64,000 nucleotides of DNA, from assembly GCA_964482515.1 (NCBI GenBank), contig CAYZXT010000008.1, positions 35,334 to 99,333 of the forward strand. The letters are read 5' to 3'. A model generated the notes under the pieces. The model was not told where the DNA came from. It saw only the letters and a list, made by a program, of their open reading frames with translations, and did not search any database. Of the stretch, positions 9,161 to 17,251 are shown in pieces (position 1 is the first letter of the stretch; every line of letters starts with the position of its first letter). The stretch comes from CAYZXT01 sp964482515 (GTDB taxonomy: Bacteria > Elusimicrobiota > Elusimicrobia > FEN-1173). The position numbers and the translations under genes were made by a program.

Positions 9161-11410
9161 GTGGATCGGAGCCTTTATTTGAAAGCGTCGGCCAAATCCA
9201 AAAAGAACAAACGCCGCCAGGAAATCGTCGGCATCGGGTTGATCGCGCTCGGCATGCTGGCATTTTACGCCGTCATGTTCCCGGCGGGCGAGTGGGGGAG
9301 ACACATCAAGGGCGGCCTGGCCTGGGCTTTCGGCGGCGCCCGGATATTGTTTCCGATCTGGATGGCCTACGTCGGCCTGCGGCTGGCCCTCGCCAAGTCC
9401 TGGACGCACCTGGCCCTGCGCATGGCGCTCTGGGCCGGCTTCTTCCTTTCCCTCTGTTCCCTTTTCACCCTCTTTGGCCAAGCGGCCTTCAAATCGAATT
9501 ACGGCGGCGTCCTCGGATTGACCGGGAGCGAATTCTTCGCCCGGTTGCTCGGCGTGCCAGGCGCCTGGATCGTGTTCCTGGGGGCCTTCGGCTTGATCCT
9601 TTGCGGTTTGTTCAAGGTCACGCCGGTCCACGTGGCGCACACCGTTTATTCCCGGCTCAAGGCGGACCTGGAAGAGTGGCAGCGGGCCAGGGTCCGTCCG
9701 GAGTATAAAAAGCCGCCGGTGGTGAAGCCCCGGCCGCTGGCCGCGCCCGCCGCCGCGTTGGATCCCGTGACGCCGCAGATCACCAAGCAGACGGCTTTTG
9801 CCGCCGACGCCAAGAACGGCGAGGCCGTCAAAGAAAAGGCCGTCCCCGAATTCGCCAAGCCCCCGGCCATCAAGAAGCCCAAGCCGCAGCCGGAACCCGA
9901 GGGCCAAGTCTCCCTTCCCTTCGACGCGCCTCCCCCGCCGCCGAACATGGACGCCTACGAGTTGCCGCCCCTTTCCCTCCTCGCGGACCCGAAGCCCCAG
10001 ACCCAGGAGCAGTCCGAAAAAGATTTGATCAACAAAGCCCGCCAGCTCGAGCATACCTTGGCGACCTTCGGCGTGACCGCGCGGGTGACGGACATCCATC
10101 CCGGCCCGGTGATCACGCGCTATGACCTGGAACCGGCCCCCGGCGTGAAGATCAGCTCCATCGTCACGCTCTCCGACGACATCGCCCTCGCCATGAAGGC
10201 CCAGCGCGTCCGCGTGCTGGCCCCCATCCCGGGCAAAGGCGCGGTGGGCATCGAGATCCCGAACAACGAGTCGATCACGGTGACGCTCAAGGAAATCCTC
10301 ATGGGCCCGGCGTTTCAGAACGCCAAGTCGCCCCTGACCTTCGCCATCGGCAAGACGACCTCCGGCGAACCCACCGTCGGCGACCTGGCTTCCATGCCCC
10401 ATTTGCTCATCGCCGGCGCCACGGGCGCGGGGAAATCCGTTGCGGTGCACGCGCTCATCACGTCCATCCTGATGCGCGCCAAGCCGAACGAAGTCAAGTT
10501 CATGCTGATCGACCCCAAGCGCCTCGAGCTTCCCTTCTACGACGGCATGCCGCACATTTACGACCCGCGCACCGCGCCGGAGAACGCGCAGGTCATCACC
10601 AACCCGAAGGAATCCGCCAAGGCCCTGACGCGCCTGGTCAAGGTGATGGAATACCGCTACGAGCAGTTCGCCAAGGCGAACGTCCGGAACATCGAGTCCT
10701 TCAACCAGAAGCGCACGGCGGAAAACCTGCCGCCGGAATTCTATATCGTGGTGATCGTGGACGAGCTGGCGGACCTGATGCTGATCGCCGGCAAGGAAGT
10801 GGAGGATTCCATCCAGCGCCTGGCCCAGATGGCCCGGGCCGTCGGCATCCATTTGGTGCTCGCGACCCAGCGCCCGTCGGTGGACGTGATCACCGGCGTC
10901 ATCAAGGCGAACCTGCCGGCGCGCATCGCGCTGCGCGTGGCCTCTCAGATCGACTCGCGCGTGATCCTGGACGTGAACGGCGCCGAGTCCCTGGTGGGCA
11001 AGGGCGATATGCTGTTCCTGCCCGTGGCGGCGCCGGCCCCGATCCGTATCCAGGGCGCGTTCCTGTCCGATAAGGAAGTGAATTCCGTCGTCGCGTTCTG
11101 CAAAAAGCAGGCCAAGCCGTTCTACGACGACATCTTCGCTAAGATCGCCGCGTCCCAGGCCGCCAACGAAGACGCCGAAACGAAGCAGGAGATCGACGAG
11201 GCCCTTCGCCTCATCATGGAGCGCAAGCGCGTGTCCCAGGACCTGCTCAAGGCGCACTTCGGATCTTCCGCCCGCGCGACGAACGTCCTTTCTCTCCTGG
11301 AGGTCCACGATTTCATCCACAAGCCCGAGGGCACCAACAAGTGGGAAATCAATTTCGACAAGATCGCCGATTATATGCGGATCCCGCCGCCGCAGGCCAG
11401 CGCGGATTAG
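9161..11410 (+). CDS. ftsK: DNA translocase FtsK/SpoIIIE
   Basis: A 749-residue septal DNA pump that clears and orients chromosomes at division. The N-terminal 170 residues contain four membrane segments. A Pro/Lys-rich linker (about 190-270) leads to the motor, with Walker A GATGAGKS at 419-426 and Walker B VIVDELADLM near 530. The last 65 residues form the winged-helix gamma domain that reads polar DNA motifs (EALRLIMERKRVSQDLL). AGGAGA sits 5 bases before the GTG start. It heads a run with lolA- and rodZ-like genes, and recA and a Xer recombinase lie downstream, the recombinase it would be expected to activate. Confidence 0.95.
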   Translation: MDRSLYLKASAKSKKNKRRQEIVGIGLIALGMLAFYAVMFPAGEWGRHIKGGLAWAFGGARILFPIWMAYVGLRLALAKSWTHLALRMALWAGFFLSLCSLFTLFGQAAFKSNYGGVLGLTGSEFFARLLGVPGAWIVFLGAFGLILCGLFKVTPVHVAHTVYSRLKADLEEWQRARVRPEYKKPPVVKPRPLAAPAAALDPVTPQITKQTAFAADAKNGEAVKEKAVPEFAKPPAIKKPKPQPEPEGQVSLPFDAPPPPPNMDAYELPPLSLLADPKPQTQEQSEKDLINKARQLEHTLATFGVTARVTDIHPGPVITRYDLEPAPGVKISSIVTLSDDIALAMKAQRVRVLAPIPGKGAVGIEIPNNESITVTLKEILMGPAFQNAKSPLTFAIGKTTSGEPTVGDLASMPHLLIAGATGAGKSVAVHALITSILMRAKPNEVKFMLIDPKRLELPFYDGMPHIYDPRTAPENAQVITNPKESAKALTRLVKVMEYRYEQFAKANVRNIESFNQKRTAENLPPEFYIVVIVDELADLMLIAGKEVEDSIQRLAQMARAVGIHLVLATQRPSVDVITGVIKANLPARIALRVASQIDSRVILDVNGAESLVGKGDMLFLPVAAPAPIRIQGAFLSDKEVNSVVAFCKKQAKPFYDDIFAKIAASQAANEDAETKQEIDEALRLIMERKRVSQDLLKAHFGSSARATNVLSLLEVHDFIHKPEGTNKWEINFDKIADYMRIPPPQASAD

Positions 11411-11429
11411 CAAAAGGAAAACAGTCACG

Positions 11430-12098
11430 GTGAGAAAACGCCACGCGCTTTTGATGGCCCCGTTTTTCATAGCGTCTTCGCTCTCGGCCGCCGATGAATC
11501 CCAGGCGGTGCTGGACGCCATGGCCCGGGCGGAAAAAAACATCCGGACGCTGAGTTTCTCCTTCAAGCAGAACACCCACGTCCGCGTGACCAACGACAAG
11601 CAGGAAATCCGCGGCAAGGCCTACTTCCAGCGGCCCAACCTCTTCCGGGTGGAGCATACGTCGCCGCGGTCGCAGACCGTGGTGTCGGACGGCAAGACTT
11701 TGTGGTTTCACAACCCGGCGGCGAACCAGGTCTACTCCGACAGCTGGGAGAACTGGAGCAAGTCCGGCGGATTTCCGCAGGGCCTTATGCCTTTCCAGAC
11801 GGACGTGGACGACCTGCGCAAGCGGTACGACATCGTCCACGAAGGCAAGTCCAAGGGGCTAGACATCCTTAAGTTGACTCCCCGGGAGCCGGGTCCATGG
11901 CCGTACACTTTCCGTTTTTGGGTGGACCGCGCCGAGGGCCTGCCGGTCCGCACGGAGATGGAGTCCCAGAGCGTGACCGCCACCACGGAGATTTCGCAGC
12001 TGAAAACGAACCCCGCGCTGCCGGAGGATTTGTTCCGCTTCACGCCCCCGAAAGGCGCCGACGTGCTGGGCGCCCCGCAACCTTTTACGACGAAATAA
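11430..12098 (+). CDS. LolA-like outer-membrane lipoprotein carrier
   Basis: A 222-residue periplasmic protein with a Sec signal peptide (residues 1-21, cleavage after SLSA). The LolA fold is suggested by NIRTLSFSFKQN, GKAYFQRPNLFRVEH, VVSDGKTLWFHNP and a C-terminal LPEDLFRFTPPKGADVL. LolA shields lipoproteins while they cross to the outer membrane. Its place directly after ftsK is the order seen in many Proteobacteria. GTG start. No LolB or LolCDE is encoded in the window. Confidence 0.82.
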   Translation: MRKRHALLMAPFFIASSLSAADESQAVLDAMARAEKNIRTLSFSFKQNTHVRVTNDKQEIRGKAYFQRPNLFRVEHTSPRSQTVVSDGKTLWFHNPAANQVYSDSWENWSKSGGFPQGLMPFQTDVDDLRKRYDIVHEGKSKGLDILKLTPREPGPWPYTFRFWVDRAEGLPVRTEMESQSVTATTEISQLKTNPALPEDLFRFTPPKGADVLGAPQPFTTK

Positions 12099-12135
12099 TC
12101 GGCACCGGCGACTCTCTAAAGGACCCCACGATAGG

Positions 12136-13020
12136 ATGGATAACATGGCAGACGAAACAGCACCCACCACCCCCATAGGTTTGGGCGAAGCCCTCAAGAC
12201 CCGGCGGCGGCAGAAAAACTACACACTGGAAATGGTCAGCCAGGAGACCCGCATCTCCACGCGCTTCCTCCGAGCTTTGGAAGAGGAGAAATGGGCCGAG
12301 TTCCCCGCGAAGGTCTATCTTGAAGGGTTCCTCCGCCATTACGGCAGCTTCCTCGGCCTGGACGGTGAGGATTTCGTGAAGAAGTGGCGGGAGGCCCAGG
12401 CGAAATCGGAAAAGCCGGCCCTCACGCGCGTGTCCAGCACCCATTCGGTTGAATCCGAGGAAGAAGCGGCTTCAAAGAGCGCCTTCCGGCCCGAGCTCAT
12501 CTTTTTGGGGGCCTTGATCATCTTTTTGGGCGCGCTTTATTTCGTGACCGCGCGTTTGGAGAGGTCCCGCTCGCACCAGGCGGCGGAAATCGCGCCCGTG
12601 GCGACGGTCAACGCCCCGCCGCCCGTCCCGGTCTCCGCGGAACTCGAAGTCTACGCCAATAAATCAGTCTGGCTACGCGTTTGGGCGGACCACCGCGTCC
12701 GCTTCGAGGGGATCCTTCCCCGCGAAGGCCGCAAGTCCTGGACCGGGTTGAGCTCTTTCCGGATACAATCCGCGAACGTCAAGTTCCTGGACGTGACCGT
12801 GAACGGCAATCCCATCGCCGCTTCGCTGGAAAAGCCGGACGAGTTCGTCTGGTCCTCCACCCAGGCGGTGACGACGGAATTGACGCCACCGGCCACGATG
12901 GAAACGGGCGCGGCCGTCACGCCCATCCGCTCCCTCAGTTCCAATTCCACGGGTTTCATCCGCCGCCGCGCCCCGGCCCCTCCGGCCGTCGAGCAGGCGC
13001 CCGCTCCGCCCGTCCAATGA
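12136..13020 (+). CDS. RodZ-like helix-turn-helix membrane protein
   Basis: A 294-residue single-pass protein with RodZ layout: a cytoplasmic HTH_25 domain (GLGEALKTRRRQKNYTLE... YLEGFLRHYGSFLGLD, about 12-78), one membrane helix near 120-140 (FLGALIIFLGALYFVTARL) and an outer DUF4115-like beta domain (ELEVYANKSVWLRVWADH). RodZ links MreB filaments to the elongation machinery. ATG 12136 or ATG 12145 could start it. Its stop overlaps the rimO start by ATGA. The ftsK-rodZ-pgsA-recA neighbourhood is widely conserved. Confidence 0.85.
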   Translation: MDNMADETAPTTPIGLGEALKTRRRQKNYTLEMVSQETRISTRFLRALEEEKWAEFPAKVYLEGFLRHYGSFLGLDGEDFVKKWREAQAKSEKPALTRVSSTHSVESEEEAASKSAFRPELIFLGALIIFLGALYFVTARLERSRSHQAAEIAPVATVNAPPPVPVSAELEVYANKSVWLRVWADHRVRFEGILPREGRKSWTGLSSFRIQSANVKFLDVTVNGNPIAASLEKPDEFVWSSTQAVTTELTPPATMETGAAVTPIRSLSSNSTGFIRRRAPAPPAVEQAPAPPVQ

Positions 13021-14375
13021 TCGAAACCCGGGGCCGCGCCGCCTTCGTGGTCCTTGGTTGCGCCAAGAACCAGGTGGAGGCGGAATCCATGTCGTCGAAG
13101 CTCGCCGGCCTCGGTTGGGAGATGACCGCCGATATCCCCAACGCCTCCGTACTCGTGGTCCATACCTGCGGTTTCCTTCAGGCGGCCCGCCAGGAGGCCC
13201 TCGACACGGTCGCTCAGTTGCGAAAAGCCGCGCCGCGCTCCTTCCTCGTCATGACCGGCTGCTTCGCCCAATATCTGCCCGACAACCAAAAGCCCGCGGG
13301 CGTGGACGCCATGCTCGGCACGGGGGAATTCCATCGGCTGCCCGAAGTCCTCGCCCGAAAAAACACTCAGAGCAAAAACGGTTTTTCGCAAACCGCGCCG
13401 GTGAAAGCGCCCGCCGGTTTCCACGACGCGACCCTGTCCCGCCCTCTCCGCCGCGGACAGCTGTCCTCCTATTTAAGGATCTCCGAAGGCTGCAACCATC
13501 GCTGCACGTTCTGCATCATCCCCCAGCTCCGCGGCAACCTGAAAAGCCGCGCGCCCGAGGAGATATACGCCGAGGGCCGGGACCTCGTGTCGCGCGGCGT
13601 GCGCGAGCTGGTCGTCATCTCCCAGGACACGACGGACTACGGCGGCGACCTGCCGGTCAAAAAGAACGTCACCGGATTGCTGAAGCCCATGCTCGGCTGG
13701 AAGGATTTGACCTGGCTTCGCCTGCTTTACGCCTATCCGTCGGAAGTGGGCGATGATCTCATAGACATGCTGGCGCAGGAGGAAAAACTTTGCGGCTACC
13801 TCGACATGCCGCTGCAACATGTGTCCGACCGGATCCTGAAGGCCATGGCCCGGGACTGGGGCCGAGACGAGACCATGAAACTCCTGGAACGCCTCCGCCG
13901 CCGCGTGCCGAACCTCACCCTGCGCACGACATTGATCGTGGGTTTCCCGGGCGAAACCGACCGGGATTTCCAGGAAATGCTGTCGGCGGTTGAGGCGGGA
14001 TTTTTCGACCACATGGGCGTGTTTCCCTATTCGCTGGAGCCGCGTTCGCCTTCCGCGCGATCGGAAGACATCGTCCCCAACGAGGTCGCGCAGGAACGCA
14101 CCCAGCGCTTGTGGGACGCCCAGAGCCGCGTGATGGAGAAGAAGAACAAGGCGCGCCTCGGGGCGGAGATAGACATCATGACCGAAGTGGGTCCGGACGG
14201 GACGCCGCTGACGCGGGGTATCCACCAGGCGCCCGAAGTGGACGGGCAGGTGATCCTCGAAAAGCCTCCGGCGCACGCCGGGTTCCACCGCGCGCGCATC
14301 ACGGGGTTCCAGGGCATCGACCTCACCGCGGAACTCGTTCCGGCCAAAAGAAAACGAGGAGCCATCGCGTCATGA
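13017..14375 (+). CDS. rimO: Ribosomal protein uS12 methylthiotransferase RimO
   Basis: A 452-residue radical-SAM enzyme that adds a methylthio group to an Asp of ribosomal protein S12. The N-terminal UPF0004 domain carries the cluster cysteines (LGCAKNQVEAE, HTCGFLQ, TGCFAQ). The radical-SAM CxxxCxxC is Cys159-Cys163-Cys166 (CNHRCTFC). A TRAM domain closes the protein. RimO rather than MiaB is favoured by the start VVLGCAKNQVEAE and by SQDTTDYG. It overlaps both neighbours by ATGA. Confidence 0.92.
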   Translation: MIETRGRAAFVVLGCAKNQVEAESMSSKLAGLGWEMTADIPNASVLVVHTCGFLQAARQEALDTVAQLRKAAPRSFLVMTGCFAQYLPDNQKPAGVDAMLGTGEFHRLPEVLARKNTQSKNGFSQTAPVKAPAGFHDATLSRPLRRGQLSSYLRISEGCNHRCTFCIIPQLRGNLKSRAPEEIYAEGRDLVSRGVRELVVISQDTTDYGGDLPVKKNVTGLLKPMLGWKDLTWLRLLYAYPSEVGDDLIDMLAQEEKLCGYLDMPLQHVSDRILKAMARDWGRDETMKLLERLRRRVPNLTLRTTLIVGFPGETDRDFQEMLSAVEAGFFDHMGVFPYSLEPRSPSARSEDIVPNEVAQERTQRLWDAQSRVMEKKNKARLGAEIDIMTEVGPDGTPLTRGIHQAPEVDGQVILEKPPAHAGFHRARITGFQGIDLTAELVPAKRKRGAIAS

Positions 14376-14998
14376 ACCTTCCCAATCGCCTGACGGTTTT
14401 GCGCCTCATGCTTTTCCCCGTATTCATGGTCTTCACCTACACGGACAACGTCTATACGCGTTCCCTCGCGCTGTTGATCTTCATCGGCGCGGGCATCACG
14501 GATCTGGTGGATGGTTATCTCGCGCGCAAATACAACCAGGTGACGGCCCTGGGGATTTTCCTCGACCCGCTGGCGGACAAGCTCATCGTCACCTCGGCCT
14601 TCATTTCTTTCGTCGGCCTTCCCGAGACCCATGTGCCGGCCTGGATGGTGGTGCTGATCGTGGGGCGGGAATTCCTCATCACGGGACTGCGCTCCCTGGC
14701 CGCCTCCCAGGGGAAGATCATCAGCGCGGACGACGGGGGGAAGTTCAAGACCACCGTGCAGACCGTGGCCATCATCACGATCATGGTGGTCCTCATCATC
14801 AACTCGGGGCTCAGCCACTTCTGGGGGACGTCCGTCCGGAAGCTGCACGAGACGACCAACTGGCGTTCCGGCCCGGCCCTTGTGCTGGAGTGGACGCCCT
14901 ACTGGATGGTCTTCGTGGCCACGCTTTTCTCCCTCGTCACGGGCACCAGTTACCTGCGCAAGCACAGCGATTTATTGAAGGAGCAGGCTTCGCGGTGA
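14372..14998 (+). CDS. pgsA: CDP-diacylglycerol-glycerol-3-phosphate 3-phosphatidyltransferase
   Basis: A 208-residue inner-membrane enzyme that makes phosphatidylglycerophosphate, the committed step to phosphatidylglycerol. The CDP-alcohol phosphatidyltransferase signature is complete: D47-G48-x2-A51-R52, G61, D65, D69. Several membrane helices follow. The ATG at 14372 overlaps the rimO stop. It is directly followed by pgpA, which would remove the extra phosphate, so the two steps are coupled in one operon. Confidence 0.93.
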   Translation: MNLPNRLTVLRLMLFPVFMVFTYTDNVYTRSLALLIFIGAGITDLVDGYLARKYNQVTALGIFLDPLADKLIVTSAFISFVGLPETHVPAWMVVLIVGREFLITGLRSLAASQGKIISADDGGKFKTTVQTVAIITIMVVLIINSGLSHFWGTSVRKLHETTNWRSGPALVLEWTPYWMVFVATLFSLVTGTSYLRKHSDLLKEQASR

Positions 14999-15468
14999 CG
15001 GAAAAAATAGTCCTGTTCTTCTCCACCGCCGGTTTCGTCAGCGTCCTTCCTTATAAAGTCATCCCGTTCAAAAAATACAAAGGCGGAGGCCTGCTGGGCA
15101 GTCTTGTCGGATGGGGGCTCGCCTGGCTTTGGACCGGCGGCAACGGGCTTCTATGGATCATTACCGTCGCGTTGGTCCTGTTTTCCGTTTGGATTGGCCA
15201 CCGCGCGGAGCAGATTTACGGACAGCACGACGACCCCCGCATCGTGATCGACGAAGTGGCGGGCGTCTGGGTGGCGGCCATGTTCGTTCCGCGCGCTTTC
15301 GGGCCGATGCTCGCGGCGCTGCTCCTCTTCCGCGTGTTCGACGTCTGGAAGGGCCCCTGGGGGAACGGCGCGGCCAAGCTCCCCGGCGGCTGGGGCGTGG
15401 TGGCGGACGACATCGTCGCCGGCGTCATCGCCAACGTGCTGGTCCGGGTCGGCATGCATTTTTTCTAG
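14995..15468 (+). CDS. pgpA: Phosphatidylglycerophosphatase A
   Basis: A 157-residue membrane phosphatase converting phosphatidylglycerophosphate to phosphatidylglycerol. The family motif DDPRIVIDEVAGVWVA is intact, as is the FDVWKGPWG segment. The GTG start overlaps the pgsA stop (GTGA). Pairing of pgsA with pgpA in the slot where many bacteria carry cinA before recA is a local variation. Confidence 0.88.
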   Translation: MTEKIVLFFSTAGFVSVLPYKVIPFKKYKGGGLLGSLVGWGLAWLWTGGNGLLWIITVALVLFSVWIGHRAEQIYGQHDDPRIVIDEVAGVWVAAMFVPRAFGPMLAALLLFRVFDVWKGPWGNGAAKLPGGWGVVADDIVAGVIANVLVRVGMHFF

Positions 15469-15485
15469 TACCTTCGATCCCCTTC

Positions 15486-15569
15486 CTGCAATCAGGGGAC
15501 CATGCCCCATCCGACTTGCCGGGGCCACGCTTAGCAGCGACGGCCTGGCGGCAAGGTTCAGTAAACCTT
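15486..15569. other. Structured non-coding stretch before the recA promoter
   Basis: The 156 bases between the pgpA stop and the recA promoter hold several potential hairpins. CCCC/GGGG arms lie near 15489-15505, and AAGGTT (15553-15558) pairs with AACCTT (15564-15569) around a 5-base loop. No T-tract follows and no coding potential is convincing. It could be a repeat or an RNA; I do not recognise it. Confidence 0.35.
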
Positions 15570-15624
15570 CAGACAACCCGCAGTTATTCTTCAGGCTTTT
15601 CAGGCATCATATCCATATCGCATG

Positions 15625-15665
15625 TTGCGGAATGAAAATCGGTATGCTACCATACATTTGTGTAT
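15625..15665 (+). promoter_or_regulatory. recA: Predicted recA promoter with overlapping dyad (possible LexA-type operator)
   Basis: TTGCGG (15625-15630), 17-base spacer, TACCAT (15648-15653). The dyad ATACA-TTTG-TGTAT (15652-15665) straddles the end of the -10 and the start site, where an SOS repressor usually sits. No LexA gene is in the window, so operator identity is inferred. Confidence 0.45.
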
Positions 15666-15711
15666 ATCGAGATCAATTCAACCATCGGATTTCAATCCAC
15701 GGAGGTGTGAC

Positions 15712-16827
15712 GTGTCCAAAGAAGATAAGATGAAAGCCCTGTCGTTGGCCCTGTCCCAGATCGAAAAACAATACGGAAAAGAAGCGGTCATGAAGCTGGG
15801 CGACAAATCGTCCAAGATCCGGGTGGACGCGATCCCCACGGGCGCGCTTCCGTTGGACATCGCCCTGGGCATCGGCGGCGTTCCGCGCGGCCGCGTGATC
15901 GAGATTTACGGGCCGGAATCCTCCGGCAAAAGCTCCCTTTGCCTCCACATCGTGGCCGAAGCCCAGAAGCTGGGCGGCACCGCGGCCTACATCGACGCCG
16001 AACACGCCATGGACCCGGAATACGCGAAGAAATTGGGCGTGAACATCGACGAGCTTTTGATCTCCCAGCCGGACTCGGGCGAACAGGGTTTGGAGATCGC
16101 GGACCAGTTGGTCCGGTCCAGCGCGGTGGACGTGATCATCGTCGACTCCGTGGCGGCGCTGACGCCCCGGGCCGAGATCGAAGGCGAGATGGGCGACGCC
16201 CAGATGGGCCTTCAGGCGCGGCTGCTGTCCCAGGCCCTGCGCAAGCTGACGGCCACCATCGCCAAGTCCAAGACCTGCGTGATCTTCATCAACCAGCTCC
16301 GCCAGAAGATCGGCGTGATGTTCGGCAACCCGGAAACCACTCCCGGCGGTTTGGCGCTGAAGTTTTATTCCTCCGTTCGGCTGGACATCCGCCGCATCGA
16401 GTCCATCAAGGCCGGCGACCAGGTGGTCGGCAGCCGTGTGCGCGTGAAGGTGGTGAAGAACAAGATCGCCGCGCCCTTCCAGCAGGCGGAGTTCGAGATG
16501 TTCTTCGGCGAAGGGATTTCCCGCACCGGCGCCTTGCTCGACCTGGGCGTGAACGCGGGCCTGGTCGAGAAGACCGGCACCTGGTTCATGTACAAGAACG
16601 ACCGTTTGGGCCAGGGCCGCGACAACGCGAAGGCCTATCTGCGGGACAACCCCAAGGTCGCCGACGAGTTGGACCAGGCCCTCCGCGCCAAATATCTCAA
16701 GATCGCTCCGGCCCACGTTCCGGGCGAAGCGGCGGAGGTCGCGGAAAAGGCCCTGGAAAAGATCACGGAGAAACCGGCAAAGGAAAAAGAGCCGGCCCGC
16801 GAACTGGCGAAATCAGGGCGAAAGTAA
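15712..16827 (+). CDS. recA: Recombinase RecA
   Basis: A 371-residue strand-exchange protein for homologous recombination and SOS induction. Walker A GPESSGKS is at 67-74; loops L1/L2 and the NQLRQKIGVMFGNPETTPGG signature are intact; the Lys/Glu-rich C-terminal tail is normal. GTG 15712 is chosen because GGAGG (15701-15705) is 6 bases upstream; an ATG at 15622 would overlap the predicted promoter. The gene ends immediately before the inserted S23 element. Confidence 0.97.
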   Translation: MSKEDKMKALSLALSQIEKQYGKEAVMKLGDKSSKIRVDAIPTGALPLDIALGIGGVPRGRVIEIYGPESSGKSSLCLHIVAEAQKLGGTAAYIDAEHAMDPEYAKKLGVNIDELLISQPDSGEQGLEIADQLVRSSAVDVIIVDSVAALTPRAEIEGEMGDAQMGLQARLLSQALRKLTATIAKSKTCVIFINQLRQKIGVMFGNPETTPGGLALKFYSSVRLDIRRIESIKAGDQVVGSRVRVKVVKNKIAAPFQQAEFEMFFGEGISRTGALLDLGVNAGLVEKTGTWFMYKNDRLGQGRDNAKAYLRDNPKVADELDQALRAKYLKIAPAHVPGEAAEVAEKALEKITEKPAKEKEPARELAKSGRK

Positions 16828-16830
16828 TTG

Positions 16831-17251
16831 CAGATGTCGGATTGCGGATTTCGGAATAATGAAATACCAGATTCAACAAAGAACGAAAACCTATGCTGTT
16901 AATATTATTCAGTTAACGGAAAGACTGCCCCGAACGCGTACAGCTGAAATATTAAGCAAACAACTTATTCGTTCAGGAACATCTGTTGGGGCAAACTACC
17001 GTTCTGCATGCCGAGACAAGTCAAGAGCTGATTTCATTTCTAAAATGGGAATCGTTGAGGAAGAACTTGACGAGACAATATACTGGCTCGATTTGCTTTC
17101 TGCAATTGGGTTAGTGGCTTCTGATATAATCATGCCTCTTAACAGAGAGGCAGATGAACTCTTAGCCATTGTGGTTTCTTCAATTAGAACCGCAAGAAAT
17201 AATGCGAGAAATAATTGAATTCCGCAATCCGAAATCCGAAATCCGAAATTT
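16831..17251. mobile_element. Inverted-repeat-bounded element carrying an S23 four-helix-bundle gene
   Basis: An AT-rich segment set into GC-rich DNA between recA and xer. The left border contains ATTGCGGATTTCGGAAT (16841-16857). The right border has the inverse ATTCCGCAATCCGAAAT (17219-17235), then further CCGAAAT iterons to about 17251. The only gene inside is the S23-type protein. There is no transposase. A related gene-less copy lies at 54544-54614. Confidence 0.6.
16859..17218 (+). CDS. Four-helix bundle protein (S23/intervening-sequence protein family)
   Basis: A 119-residue all-helical protein matching the family first found in 23S rRNA intervening sequences: KTYAVNIIQLTERLPRT, SKQLIRSGTSVGANYRSACR and the acidic helix EEELDETIYWLDLLS. 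Structures of relatives are pentameric four-helix bundles; the cellular role is unknown, though a related protein (Avd) assists diversity-generating retroelements. It is markedly more AT-rich than its neighbours and is bracketed by inverted repeats, so it looks recently acquired. Its stop overlaps the TTG start assigned to xer. Confidence 0.88.
   Translation: MKYQIQQRTKTYAVNIIQLTERLPRTRTAEILSKQLIRSGTSVGANYRSACRDKSRADFISKMGIVEEELDETIYWLDLLSAIGLVASDIIMPLNREADELLAIVVSSIRTARNNARNN

Noticed and set aside
9125..11617. An 830-codon open frame on the minus strand opposite ftsK.
   Set aside because: It is the antisense of a clear ftsK gene in GC-rich DNA; composition is Arg/His/Gly-heavy and no domain is recognisable.
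16859..17218. The S23 gene as part of a 23S rRNA intervening sequence.
   Set aside because: No rRNA sequence flanks it; it lies between recA and xer.
16859..17251. A diversity-generating retroelement around the Avd-like S23 protein.
   Set aside because: No reverse transcriptase or template/variable repeat pair is present nearby.
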